A stretch of DNA of 64,000 nt from Mytilus galloprovincialis. Its lineage: Eukaryota > Mollusca > Bivalvia > Mytilida > Mytilidae. A program made the translations under genes and the position numbers. The stretch is taken from NCBI RefSeq assembly GCF_965363235.1, contig NC_134846.1, positions 5,957,001-6,021,000 on the forward strand, read 5' to 3'. Below the pieces are notes generated by a model. The model worked only from the letters and a program-made list of their open reading frames with translations. It did not search any database and was not told the origin of the DNA. Of this stretch, positions 1-9,189 are shown in pieces (within the stretch, counting starts at the first letter, position 1; every line of letters begins with the position of its first letter).

Positions 1-35
1 AGGAAATTCATAAAAATGACCACGTTATTATAAGA

Positions 36-1070
36 GATATTTGAAACAAAATCCTTAAAATTGGTAACAATCTTATCATGTTAAGAACGTCAGGTACACA
101 ATACTTATTCAAGCGAGTTTGGGTCACCTGATTCGTCCTTAATTTTATAATACAGGAACAAAGCTAAATGTTTATATACTAACATTCAATTGTTGTATTA
201 CTAGAAAACAACTTTATATGGGTTAAATGAAATGTATTTGTAATGAGTCATCATAATATAGTAGGCGTGTTTGAATTTAAAAATAACCTTGTGCTAAATT
301 GTTAAGAGTCTTAATGGTCAATGCATTCGATAACATTTGACATTTGACCAACTATTAAAATAAAATTAAGTCATACTAATTATCTTATTCATGAAAATGT
401 ACTTTCTATAGAAGCCGGATGTTCGTCCCTTCTTCCCTTTTTATGCCAAAAAACTTGACGAGTCTTTACGTTTGGATCTTTAAAAACAAATAACGTTTTG
501 ATGTGTTCAGTTACGTTTAGCCCTCAACTTTTGAACTTTTCTTGTCCACCCTTTCACGGAATATTTTCATAAAGTTTTTAAGAATAGTAGATTTTTATTG
601 AAATTTCAAAAATTCGCCGTGACAAACAATAATACTTTGGGGCCTCGGTTGTCAAAGTTGTCGCTACTTTGACCTGGAGATCAATCTTCTGATATCTCTC
701 CGGTTTGTTTGTTTCCGCCGAGTGTCCTGGTGGTTCTCTCTGAGTACTTCGGCTTCCTCCACCACAACAACAGACTTCCCGGTGTCCTAGCACTCGCTTG
801 TGTTGGGTGGGGTTTGATTGTTTTTGTAAAAAATTGTTGTAGTTATACGTTAGTGACACATCCCCATTAATCCCGATAGGGAGTGTACATGGATACCACT
901 GTACCCTCGCAGCTTTCGAGGGGTTCTTCGGATAACGGAGGCATTTACCAGTGCATACATACAATACAATAACTTTACGTATTACAAGGACATACACATA
1001 TATTAAATGAAAAAAAAAACGTTTGCCTTTCCGAAAACAACTTTCACGTACGGATCATAATGAAACAATG
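36..1070 (-). repeat. Left arm of an inverted segmental duplication
   Basis: Read on the minus strand, this block matches about 5200-5935 on the plus strand over several hundred bases at roughly 80% by eye. Landmarks shared in order include GTTCGTCCCTTCTTCCC with flanking GAAGCCGG, the CAATGCATTC block, ACAAAATCCTTAAAATTG and TTTCACGTACGGATC. The arm is interrupted at about 530-1020 by a SINE-like insertion. It lies beside the direct duplication that carries the secreted-gene first exons, so the locus has had both inverted and direct rearrangement. Confidence 0.7.
618..965 (-). mobile_element. tRNA-type SINE remnant (probable)
   Basis: On the minus strand the block carries GGAGGAAGCCGAAGTACTC, then GAGAGAACCACC and a terminal CCGAGGCCCC. 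This is the layout of a SINE family I have seen in bivalve genomes, but the tRNA-derived head with its B box is not clear here. It is more GC-rich than its surroundings. A 139-codon open frame on the minus strand (578-997) simply runs through it and is not supported as a gene. The family name is left open. Confidence 0.45.
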
Positions 1071-1278
1071 CGAATACAATTAACGAAAACGTGTCATCTC
1101 TAAGTTCATCCTTAAGTATTAATTTTATCACATATTGAGGAAAGATAGAAACAATGCGTAGTGATATGACTAGATGTTCATTGTCGTCAAAGAGACTATT
1201 TTGAAAAAAAATGCTGACAATATAATATCATTTGTGATGAAATATCAGCATTTAGAAAAAGAAAAATATTTGACTTAC

Positions 1279-1318
1279 CCAAAGCAAGGCCTATTTGAAG
1301 GATTACCAAAACCAACAT
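1279..1318 (-). CDS. First exon (signal peptide) of a secreted-protein gene running off the left edge
   Basis: ATG at 1316-1318 opens 13 codons, MLVLVILQIGLAL, plus one base, then a consensus donor GTAAGT. Length (40 nt) and phase (1) are identical to the first exons at 33911-33950 and 50012-50051, and the 5' flank with its TATA box is shared with them. The product starts as a hydrophobic signal peptide. No second exon could be recognised between 1 and 1278, so the rest lies beyond the window or has been lost. The initiator, frame and donor are intact. Confidence 0.65.
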
Positions 1319-1381
1319 AGTCTTACTTGTTGAAACGAGTTTGATCTGAATATTTCATGCTGAATATGAAAATGCCATTTA

Positions 1382-1389
1382 TTTATATA
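1382..1389 (-). promoter_or_regulatory. TATA box of the leftmost secreted gene
   Basis: TATATAAA on the minus strand, about 65 bp upstream of the ATG at 1318. The following AATAAATG, TTTTCATATTCAGCA segment is conserved upstream of the first exon at 33950 and, less well, at 7197. Confidence 0.6.
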
Positions 1390-1889
1390 AGCACGACAAA
1401 GTTTAAAAGTTATGAAGATAATTGACAAATGTTGATGTGTTAATTATATGATATTATTATCAAGTACAATATCTATGGAGGTGATTGCCAAATTTTGATG
1501 TGTTAGTTTGTGTTATGGTATATATTAAACACGCTGTGATTATCATAAATACCAGCACGTTTTATCCATTTAGTCTCATTTGTTTAAATACCAAAGTGTT
1601 TTTTTAATAAATGTAAACTTACTTGAGTATACTAATTACAAGGCATTTGATAAACAAGTATGTTAATTTGTTTTGTCACGATTATCCTAAAATTATCAAA
1701 AATATTTATTATTTCTAAATGGGATTTTTCATGGCTTGAAAAGTTCACTGCCAAAAAAAAAAACTCTTTATGCTTTGTATTGCTTGACATTTGTGGTTAG
1801 CAAGAATTTGATAGTCTTTCAACTTTTATGAATTGTAAATTGGTTAATTTAGGTCGATGTAAAAAAGTTGGATGAAGTATTATGATTAC

Positions 1890-2098
1890 ACGAAAATCGT
1901 ATGCAAAAAAGCAATTTTATTTTTTCCATTTTTTTCTTCGTCTCTTATGATGTAAACGTTTATCAAAAACCAATCAACAGAACAGTTTAGGTTAAACAAT
2001 AAACATACACCCAGGCAAAGCATAGCAAAAGCTAATATTGCAATATGATGTTTGCCAATTCGACCGTATACAATTGTTCCTGCTCTATTTAGAAAAAT
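1890..2098 (-). other. Possible coding exon with a membrane segment
   Basis: After a possible acceptor (TTTTTCTAAATAG) the minus strand reads AGTIVYGRIGKHHIAILAFA, then MLCLGVCLLFNLN, a hydrophobic stretch. The paralogous copy near 9168 keeps the pattern AKTTVYGQIGKH with the same hydrophobic run and no indel over about 105 bp. Similarity between the copies starts at the putative acceptor. Against coding: similarity continues at the same level past a stop present in the second copy. It lies about 600 bp upstream of the signal-peptide exon and could equally be flanking DNA duplicated with it. Confidence 0.25.
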
Positions 2099-2499
2099 TT
2101 TATTTTGATTCGGCCTTCCAAAGTTTCGGTCACGAACTTATCCGATTAAATTTATTCCTGAAACACGCGTTGGCTGCCATTAATACTTTGAACAGAAAAT
2201 TAAAGAATGAAATTAGATATTTAACATGTTTGAATAAGAAATATTATGGATAGGTTTAATTGCTACCAGAATTTTACATAATACTTCTATGGTCTTCATT
2301 TAATTCAAGTCATTTGGATACGGGGTGAACAGAAAATCTAAATTTCGGCTGATTTAAAAATTACGTATTTCTAAAAAAAAACTGTATAAGGCTGGTTGAT
2401 TGAAGTTAGGGAGATTGTGTATTGTGTTTAGATATCATTGGATAATTGTAATTTTCGACAATAAAGACAACAATAGTTTACCGATATTAAAACTTCATC

Positions 2500-2730
2500 G
2501 ATTGGTTTATGTATATAAAAAGTAAAATCACAAAAATACTAAACTTCAAAATCAATTCGGAAAGTCCATAATCACATGGCAAAAACAAATAAGAAAACGC
2601 ATCAAAAACGAATGGACAAGAACTGTCATGTTACTGAGTTGGTAAAGGCATTTTCAAATGTAGAAAAGATATGAGGGGAATACAAAATAACGAAAATAAT
2701 TACGTCATGGCATACGACAACAACTGATGC
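2500..2730 (-). repeat. ACCAAGTCAGG-family repeat
   Basis: Contains AGTAAAATCACAAAAATAC, then GGAAAGTCC, ATCACATGGC and GGACAAGAACTGTCAT, the reverse orientation of the mussel repeat whose plus-strand form reads GCCTGTACCAAGTCAGGA. Related copies lie at 6858-7115, 39470-39560, 54180-54360 and, in the other orientation, at 26890-27060, 38930-39060, 45290-45480, 46860-47000, 54580-54680, 56690-56780, 58700-58850 and 60655-60800. Confidence 0.6.
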
Positions 2731-3339
2731 GGAACCTGACTTTGGATAGACTCATGAAAATGTGGTCTTATTTTACAAGGTTTTTGAAGATCCCAACTCT
2801 TACCTTTTATATATTGATCAGGAGATAAACAAAACGTACACATACAATTTAAAAACTCATTTAGATAAAACAAAATATCGTCTTAAACGTTGTACATTTA
2901 TATGTTACATTTCAAATTTGGTTCCAGTACGATCCAGAACATGCAGAATACGTCTATTTCATTAGTACCGCAATGAAACGCAAGGTTAATAACCAGCAAG
3001 ATATTCTAACGATATAAATACCCTTTTAAATAAACCATTTGATTATTGAAGGAAAAAGTTTGATAAGGCTACTTTTTTGAACCCGTTATTTGAAAATGAA
3101 AAAGTATTATGAATGGTCAGAATCTATTAAATAACACCTTTTAAATGTTCATAAGTCATACGAAATTAGTTTAGATATAAATGTTGAATTTTGCCTTAAA
3201 TATTTGTATTTGGTCTTCAAACTTTAAACTTCTTGCATACATATACTTGTTTTTTTTTCATGCAAAAACACGAAAAACTGCAAACTGGTCTCATATAAAA
3301 GCGGAAATTTATAAAAAATATTTTTTTTATTAATAACAT

Positions 3340-3535
3340 GCACATAGCTCAGGTCCTTGGTTTCCTTAATTGATTTTTTTTACCCTTATTATGTCAAGGA
3401 TAATTATAGCTTACTAGATGCAGTATGGGTTTTGCTCATGTTTGAATCTGTGAGGTGACCATAGTTGCTAACATACCTGTCAATAGATGGATAGTTGTCT
3501 CATTGGCAATCAGACTACTGACATCTTCTTATTCT
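3340..3535 (+). repeat. GATTGCCAATGAGAC-family repeat
   Basis: Ends in TGGATAGTTGTCTCATTGG followed by CAATCAGACTACTGACATCTTC, and contains GCAGTATGGGTTTTGCTCATG. This is the plus orientation of a very common mussel repeat. A shorter relative sits at 4215-4325. Other copies: 9455-9595, 21890-22055, 24600-24765, 28430-28545, 33625-33755, 53745-53900 (plus); 21450-21500, 22728-22930, 38840-38885, 40325-40380, 55370-55495, 57310-57365 (minus). Confidence 0.6.
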
Positions 3536-3931
3536 ATATACATCTGTTAACAAATGTGAGTTAGTTTGAGAAGGAAACCAAAATTGCCTTCTACTATAAA
3601 GTGACTTTCACTGCGATTTTTTCAAAGTCATAGTATCAACCGTACAATTAAATCTAAATAGGTCTATTTATAGCTTCAAGATCTGGACGCACTGTTGCGT
3701 TAAAAGAGTATGGTGATGACAACAACAACATTGGTGACCTTGTCATTAGGGTCGACAGAAATCTCTTTGAGAACACAAATGATAATTAAATAAACAGAAA
3801 TATCAGAAAAGATAAAAATATTTTAGAAAATCACAAACAGAGTAAGTTACGTTACAGTATAGAACAGAATAATATCTATATTAATAAGATTTGAAAATGA
3901 TTATAGTTGATTTTTTTAAATGAGAATAATT

Positions 3932-4100
3932 AAGAAATAGTTCATGGGGGCTTGAATTTGTGTTGATTTTTACCACGGGTTGACCCTTTAAGCTAAATAT
4001 TTTACAACGATCGACAGTGAGGGGGTAAAATATCGGCATAAAGGGCATACCCGTGGTAAAGGCCGTATAAATTCAAATCCCTATGAATTATTTCTATTCT
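3932..4100. mobile_element. Foldback (MITE-like) element, arms about 55-60 bp
   Basis: The left end AGAAATAGTTCATGGGGGCTT is mirrored by the right end, whose complement begins AGAAATAATTCATAGGGATT. Further in, TTTACCACGGGTATGCCC in the right arm pairs with TTTTACCACGGGTTGACCC on the left. Only about 45 bp of unpaired centre remains, so the unit is a long imperfect hairpin of about 170 bp with no coding capacity. Confidence 0.65.
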
Positions 4101-5086
4101 AATAAGGCAAATACGGCAATTCTCTTGGATCGAAGCGCTCTAGGTGAAGGCAAATATACAAAAAACTGCCAAACTAGTTTCATTGTGGGCGAAATGCAAA
4201 AAAAAAAAAAAAAATAAACATAAGTTTATTGGTTTTCTTGCTTGAATTGTTTTACATTTTTTCATGTCTAGGATAATCATAGCTTACTATATGTAGTATG
4301 GGTTTTGCTAATGTTTGAATTATAGTTTAGACAATACTTAGTCATGTTTTTTGCAGATTTAAGCCCAAGGCGAAGTATTGTCTGACCAATTTAGAACATA
4401 TTCACACTTTCGAGTGACCTTACAAAACTATCCTTTCCCATTGTAATATTCAAACCTAAATAAGAGTTCAACTTTTATAATGAACTAAATATAAAACATA
4501 GGTAATGATCATTTCAATGGATTAAATGAAATAGCACTGACATAGTTTGCGAAGGATAAATTGTTTTTCTTCTGCTTCAGGTAAAAGTTAATACTTATAT
4601 ATCTTGAGATTTTTTTTTATTTTAAAAGGCAACACAATGTTATATAAATCCCCTTTTTGAAATTTGACTTTTTATAAATATAAAACTCTCTGAATGAATA
4701 TTTGAATTCAGACCCTTCAACATTAAATGCTTACTTTTTATTGATAGATTTTAATGTATTGTGTTTCTCTTAAAACAATCCTTTGCTTTATATATCAGCA
4801 GTCTGGCATTGTGTATTTTTGAAAGAAAAAAAAATATAATTCCCTCAAATGTAAGGTATATAGATTTAATAAATATCATTTTATTTATCCTTGCAAATTT
4901 GTTTTTTGTATATTCTATATATGTGTACCATTAGAAAATGCATGAAATTTTGCAAAATTCAAAATGTTTTTATTTTAATTTTCGCTCTTTCATCTTTAAT
5001 CATTAGGCTATTTTCCCAAGGAAAATTCCTTAGGGGATTGTACACTTTGTAAATGAAGCTATTAAGAGTTCACTGTAATCAACTGA

Positions 5087-5176
5087 CAATGAAAAGTCAA
5101 TCATGTATAGAATTTCATAGTGCATGGAAAACCATGTACTATGAACATTAGAGGGGGAAAAACTGACTTTTCATTG
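5087..5176. repeat. Nested hairpin
   Basis: The outer arms CAATGAAAAGTCA (5087-5099) and TGACTTTTCATTG (5164-5176) are perfect 13-bp complements. Between them CATAGTGCATGG (5116-5127) and CCATGTACTATG (5132-5143) pair at 11 of 12 positions around an AAAA loop. It lies at the edge of the right arm of the inverted duplication. Confidence 0.7.
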
Positions 5177-5199
5177 GACGAGAAGGGGTGAGTATGTTC

Positions 5200-5935
5200 T
5201 AATCATTACGATCCGTATGTGAAAGTTGTATTTGGAAAGGTTAATAATTTTTGTTGTTGTTAATTAAATTATGTCCTTGTAATACTTAAATAGTTATCAA
5301 AGGTACCAGGCTTATATTTAATACGCCAGACGCGCGTTTCGTCTACATAAGACTCATTAGAGTTATTGTTTAATTGTATGTCACTGCGAACTTTGAAAAA
5401 ATCAATAATTCTTAAAAATCTTATGAAAATATTCCATGAAAGGATCGACAAAAAAGTTCAGAAGTTATGGGATTAACGTTAATAAATACATCACAATGAT
5501 TTTTGTTTTTAAACATCAAAAAGTAAAGACTTGTCAAGTTTTCCGCATAAAAAGGGAAGAAGGGACGAACTTCCGGCTTCAAATAGAACGAACAAATCAT
5601 GAATAGGATTCTTAGTATGACTTGATTCTATCTAATAGTTGGTCAAATGAATGCATTGACTAATAAAACGTTTACCAGTTTAGCACAAAGTTATCTTTAG
5701 ATTCAAACTATGTTATCATGACTCTTTACAAAAAAAATCATTTGACCAATATCAATTGTTACTAATAATACAACAATTCAATATAAGTATGCAAAACATT
5801 TAGCGTTAAGTTTTCTTTTTAAAATAATGGATTTTGAAGAAAGATGATATACTCTTGTACCTGTATAATAAATAAATGATGTACCTAACGTTCTTACCAT
5901 GTCAATTTTAAGGATTTTGTTTAGAACACTGTTTC
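5200..5935 (+). repeat. Right arm of the inverted segmental duplication
   Basis: Partner of 36-1070 in opposite orientation. It contains AAGGGAAGAAGGGACGAAC followed by TTCCGGCTTC. An ACGCGCGT-family repeat fragment (about 5285-5380, minus) sits inside it and is absent from the left arm at the matching place. The arms are separated by about 4.1 kb of repeats and sequence I do not recognise. Confidence 0.65.
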
Positions 5936-6551
5936 TGGGATAGAGATGCAAGTAAACACTTTTAACAGAACAATTTCTTACATTCTGAATAAAACTTATT
6001 TCAACGTAATTTTATATATGCATCTTTCAGAGAAAAAAATTAAATATCCTACCATAATAGATAGTTTTTTCTTAAATTAAAACGATTTTAGTATTTTATC
6101 TGAATTTCGTCAAAGTACAATAACTCTGTAGGAATAAGTAAGCACAGCAAAACACTAACATGTTGAATAATAAAAATAAATATGTACCGTAGCGAATTGC
6201 ACGATATCAAATGCCCTACGCCTGCATACCTACATGAATTATGAGTTGCAAAAGAGAATAATTAAAATCCTGAAGTCCCATTATGTTCTGTTTTATGTCA
6301 TTTTTCTGTACTTCAATGCTCTGCATACAAATAACACATAAGTAGAAACCAAGTACATTTTTTTTATTTGATCAATAAATTTATATTTATTGAGACATCG
6401 ATTCAGAATAAAAAAGACAGATTATCTTAAGTCAGAATAAAAGATACTCATTTTAACTATATCGCATGTATATCATGTATATGGATACCTCGATACGTAT
6501 ATGTATCCAAATACTTCAGTTCTGTAACATCTGTAATAAGGGGTACATTAC

Positions 6552-6736
6552 TTGAATTAAGGATATACTTAGGTTAGGTTTAAGAATTTGTGTCAGATAT
6601 CCACATTGGACTTTACCACCAAATGGAGCTCTATAAACTATCAATATTTTTAGCATATTTTGTGCCTCTTTCGACATTTGGAATAGATCAATTTAAATTC
6701 CAGATTGTTTTAATTTTTCTAAAGTATATCCTGAAG
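6552..6736. mobile_element. Short MITE of the TTAAGGATRTACTTAGG family
   Basis: Begins TTAAGGATATACTTAGGTTAGG and ends TCTAAAGTATATCCTGAA, imperfect terminal inverted repeats. The left terminus matches that of the 404-bp element at 48047-48452, so this is an internally deleted relative of about 180 bp. It is non-coding. The right TTAA is eroded to TGAA. Confidence 0.55.
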
Positions 6737-6857
6737 TATTAACTTTATCATATATTAACGAAAGATAGAAACAATGTTAATTGATATGCCTAGATGTTCA
6801 TTGTCGTCAAAGAGACTATTTGGTAAAAATGCTGACAATCTAATATTGTTTGTGATA

Positions 6858-7115
6858 AAAAGTAAAATCACAAAAAACATCGGAAAGTCCCTAATTACAT
6901 GGGAAAATCAAATGACAAAACACATCAAACGAATGGAGGACAACTGTCATATTCCTGACTTGGTACAGGCCTTTTTGAATGTAGAAAATAGTGGATTGAA
7001 CCTAGTTTTAAAGCGCTTAACCTCTCACTTGTACGACAGTCATATCAAATTCCATTATATTGACAATGATGCGTGAATAAAATGTCACAAATGGTACAAT
7101 AACAACATGCAGCCA
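6858..7115 (-). mobile_element. ACCAAGTCAGG-family insertion in the duplicated first-exon flank
   Basis: Absent from copies 1 (near 1233) and 3 (near 33875), where TTTGTGATNAAATATYAG is continuous. Here the block is split after TTTGTGATAAAA and resumes at AAATATTAGTATT. The insertion runs from AGTAAAATCACAAAAAACAT to about ACATGCAGCC and ends near an A-rich stretch. A 100-codon plus-strand open frame through it is a chance frame. Confidence 0.6.
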
Positions 7116-7149
7116 AAATATTAGTATTAAAAAAGAAAAAAAAAGATAT

Positions 7150-7197
7150 GGCTTATTAAAGGCAAAGACTATTCTAAGGATTGCCAAAAACCGACAT
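7150..7197 (-). pseudogene. Decayed first exon of a secreted-gene copy
   Basis: Aligns with the intact first exon at 1279-1318: ATGTCGGTTTTTGGCAATCC here against ATGTTGGTTTTGGTAATCC there. An extra base shifts the frame into a TAG, and the donor has become TTAATAAGCC instead of GGGTAAGTC. The TATA-like TATATATGAATAAATGG and TCATCTTCAGCA upstream are still visible near 7240-7275. No downstream exons were found, so this is an isolated dead copy. Confidence 0.65.
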
Positions 7198-7407
7198 AGT
7201 CTTACTTTTTGAAACTAGTTTGATCTGAATGTTGTATGCTGAAGATGAAAATGCCATTTATTCATATATAACACGAAAAAGTATAACATTCATTAAGATA
7301 ATTAAAAAAAATGTGATGAGTAAATTACATATCATTATAAACAAGTGTTATGGTATTTATTAAAAATGCTGTGATTATCATAAATGCCAGCACTTTTTAT
7401 CCTTTTT

Positions 7408-8692
7408 TAGCTCACCTGGCCGAAAGGCCAAGTGAGCTTTTCTCATCACTTGGTGTCCGGCGTCCGTCGTCGTCCTGCGTTAACTTTTACAAAAATCTTC
7501 TCCTCTGAAACTACTGGGCCCAATTTAACCAAACTTGGCCACAATCATCATTGGGGTATCTAGTTTAAAAAATGTGTCCGGTGACCCGACCAACCAATAA
7601 AGATGGCCGCCATGGCTAAAAAGAGAACAAAGTGGTAAAATGCAGTTTTTGGCTGATAACTCAAAAACCAAAGCATTTAGAGCAAATCTGACATGGGGGT
7701 AAAATTGTTCATCAGGTCAAGATCTATCTGCCCTGAAATTTTGAGATGAATCGGACATTCTGTTGTTGGGTTGCTGCCCCTGAAATGGTAATTTGAAGGA
7801 CATTTTGCTGTTTTTGGTTATTATCTTGAATACTATTATAGATAGAGATAAACTGTAAACAGCAATAATGTTCAGCAAAATAAGATCTACAAATAAGTCA
7901 ACATGACCAAAATGGTCAGTTGACCACTTTAGGAGTTATTGCCCTTTATAGTCAATTTTTAACCATTTTTCGTAAATCTTAGTAATCTTTTAGAAAAATC
8001 TTCTCCTCTGAAACTACTGGGCCAAATTTAACCAAACTTAGCCATTATCATCATTGGGGTATCTAGTTTAAAAAATGTGTCCGGTAACTCGGCCAACAAA
8101 CCAAAATGGCCGCCATGGCTAAAAATAGAACATGGGGGTTAAATGCAGTTTTTGGCTTATAACTCAAAAACCAAAGCATTAAGAGCAAATCTGACAGGAA
8201 GTAAAATTGTTGATCAGGTCACGATCTATCTGCCCTGGAATTTTCAGATGAATCGGATAATCGGTTGTTAGGTTGCTGCCTCTAAATTGGTAATTTTAAG
8301 GAAATTTTGCTGTTTTTTTGTTATTATCTTGAATATTATTATAGATAGAGATAAACTGTAAACAGCAATAATGTACAGCAAAGAAAGAACTAAAAATAAG
8401 TCAGTATGACCAAAATAGTCAATTGACCCCCTAAGGAGTTATTGCCCTTCATAGTCAATTTTTAACAATTTTCTTAAAATTTGAAGATTTTCAATAACAT
8501 TTTCCACAGAAAGTACTGTTATAGATAGAGATAATTGTAAGCAGCAAGAATGTTTAGTAAAGTAAGATCTACAAACAAATCACCATCACCAAAACACAAT
8601 TATGTCATGAATCCATCTGTGTCCATTGTTTAATATTCACATAGACCAAGGTGAGCGACACAGGCTCTTTAGAGCCTCTAGTTTTTGGTCTC
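7408..8692 (+). mobile_element. Bivalve non-autonomous element with hairpin ends and an internal duplicated core
   Basis: The left end is a perfect-stem hairpin, AGCTCACCTGGCC and GGCCAAGTGAGCT around GAAA. The right end carries AGGCTCTTTAGAGCCTCTAG, also a hairpin. The core is about 510-530 bp repeated twice: CTTCTCCTCTGAAACTACTGG at about 7477 and again at about 7998, each followed by TTGGGGTATCTAGTTTAAA and ATGGCCGCCATGGC. It has no open frame. The same family is common in bivalves. It interrupts the duplicated block that is continuous at about 1560-1580, with flanking TTTTTAG and TTTTTGG as a possible 7-bp target duplication. Hairpin plus CTAG resembles Helitron ends, but a target duplication would argue against that; class unresolved. 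Confidence 0.75.
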
Positions 8693-8999
8693 ATTTAATT
8701 AAATGCCAAAGTATTTGATAAAGATGTTAACTTGCTTCAGTATTTCAATTACAAGGCATTTGATAAACAAGTATGTTAAAATGATTATCCTAAAACTATC
8801 TAAATTATCTGTTATTTCTAAATGGAGTTTTCCATAACCTTTAAAGGTCATTTCACGATTGATTGCTTGATTTTTTTGGTAAGCAAGAATTTGATAGTCT
8901 TGAAATTGTTATGGATTGTAAATAGGTTTATTTAGGTCGATACAAAGAAAGTTTGATGATGTATTATGATAACAAGAAATTGGAATGCAAAACGTTTTA

Positions 9000-9180
9000 T
9001 TTTTTTCCGTTTTTTTCTTCGTCTCTTATGATGTGAAAAACGTTTATAAAGACCAATCCACAAACCAGTTAAGGCTAAACAACATACATACACCCAGTCC
9101 AAACATAGCAAAAGCTATGATGACAAGACGATGTTTTCCAATTTGACCGTATACAGTTGTTTTTGCTCTGTTTTATGAAG
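9000..9180 (-). repeat. Segmental duplication copy 2, far end
   Basis: Second copy of the block at about 1890-2110, with the same TTCTTCGTCTCTTATGATG and CATAGCAAAAGCTA landmarks and the possible membrane-segment frame described there. In this copy that frame stops soon after VDWSL. Confidence 0.6.
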
Positions 9181-9189
9181 AAACAGCAT

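Larger units (their letters stand above)
1141..2110. repeat. Direct segmental duplication, copy 1
   Basis: Matches about 6755-9180 in order (AAAGATAGAAACAATG, the TTCATTGTCGTCAAAGAGAC block, the first exon, the TTGATAAACAAGTATGTTAA block and the TTCTTCGTCTCTTATGATG block). Copy 2 is longer because it took two insertions (6858-7115 and 7408-8692). A third, more diverged copy of the first-exon flank is at about 33790-34700. In this copy the insertion sites are empty. Confidence 0.75.

Noticed and set aside
578-997. 139-codon minus-strand open frame
   Set aside because: It runs through a SINE-like repeat and has no splice or family support.
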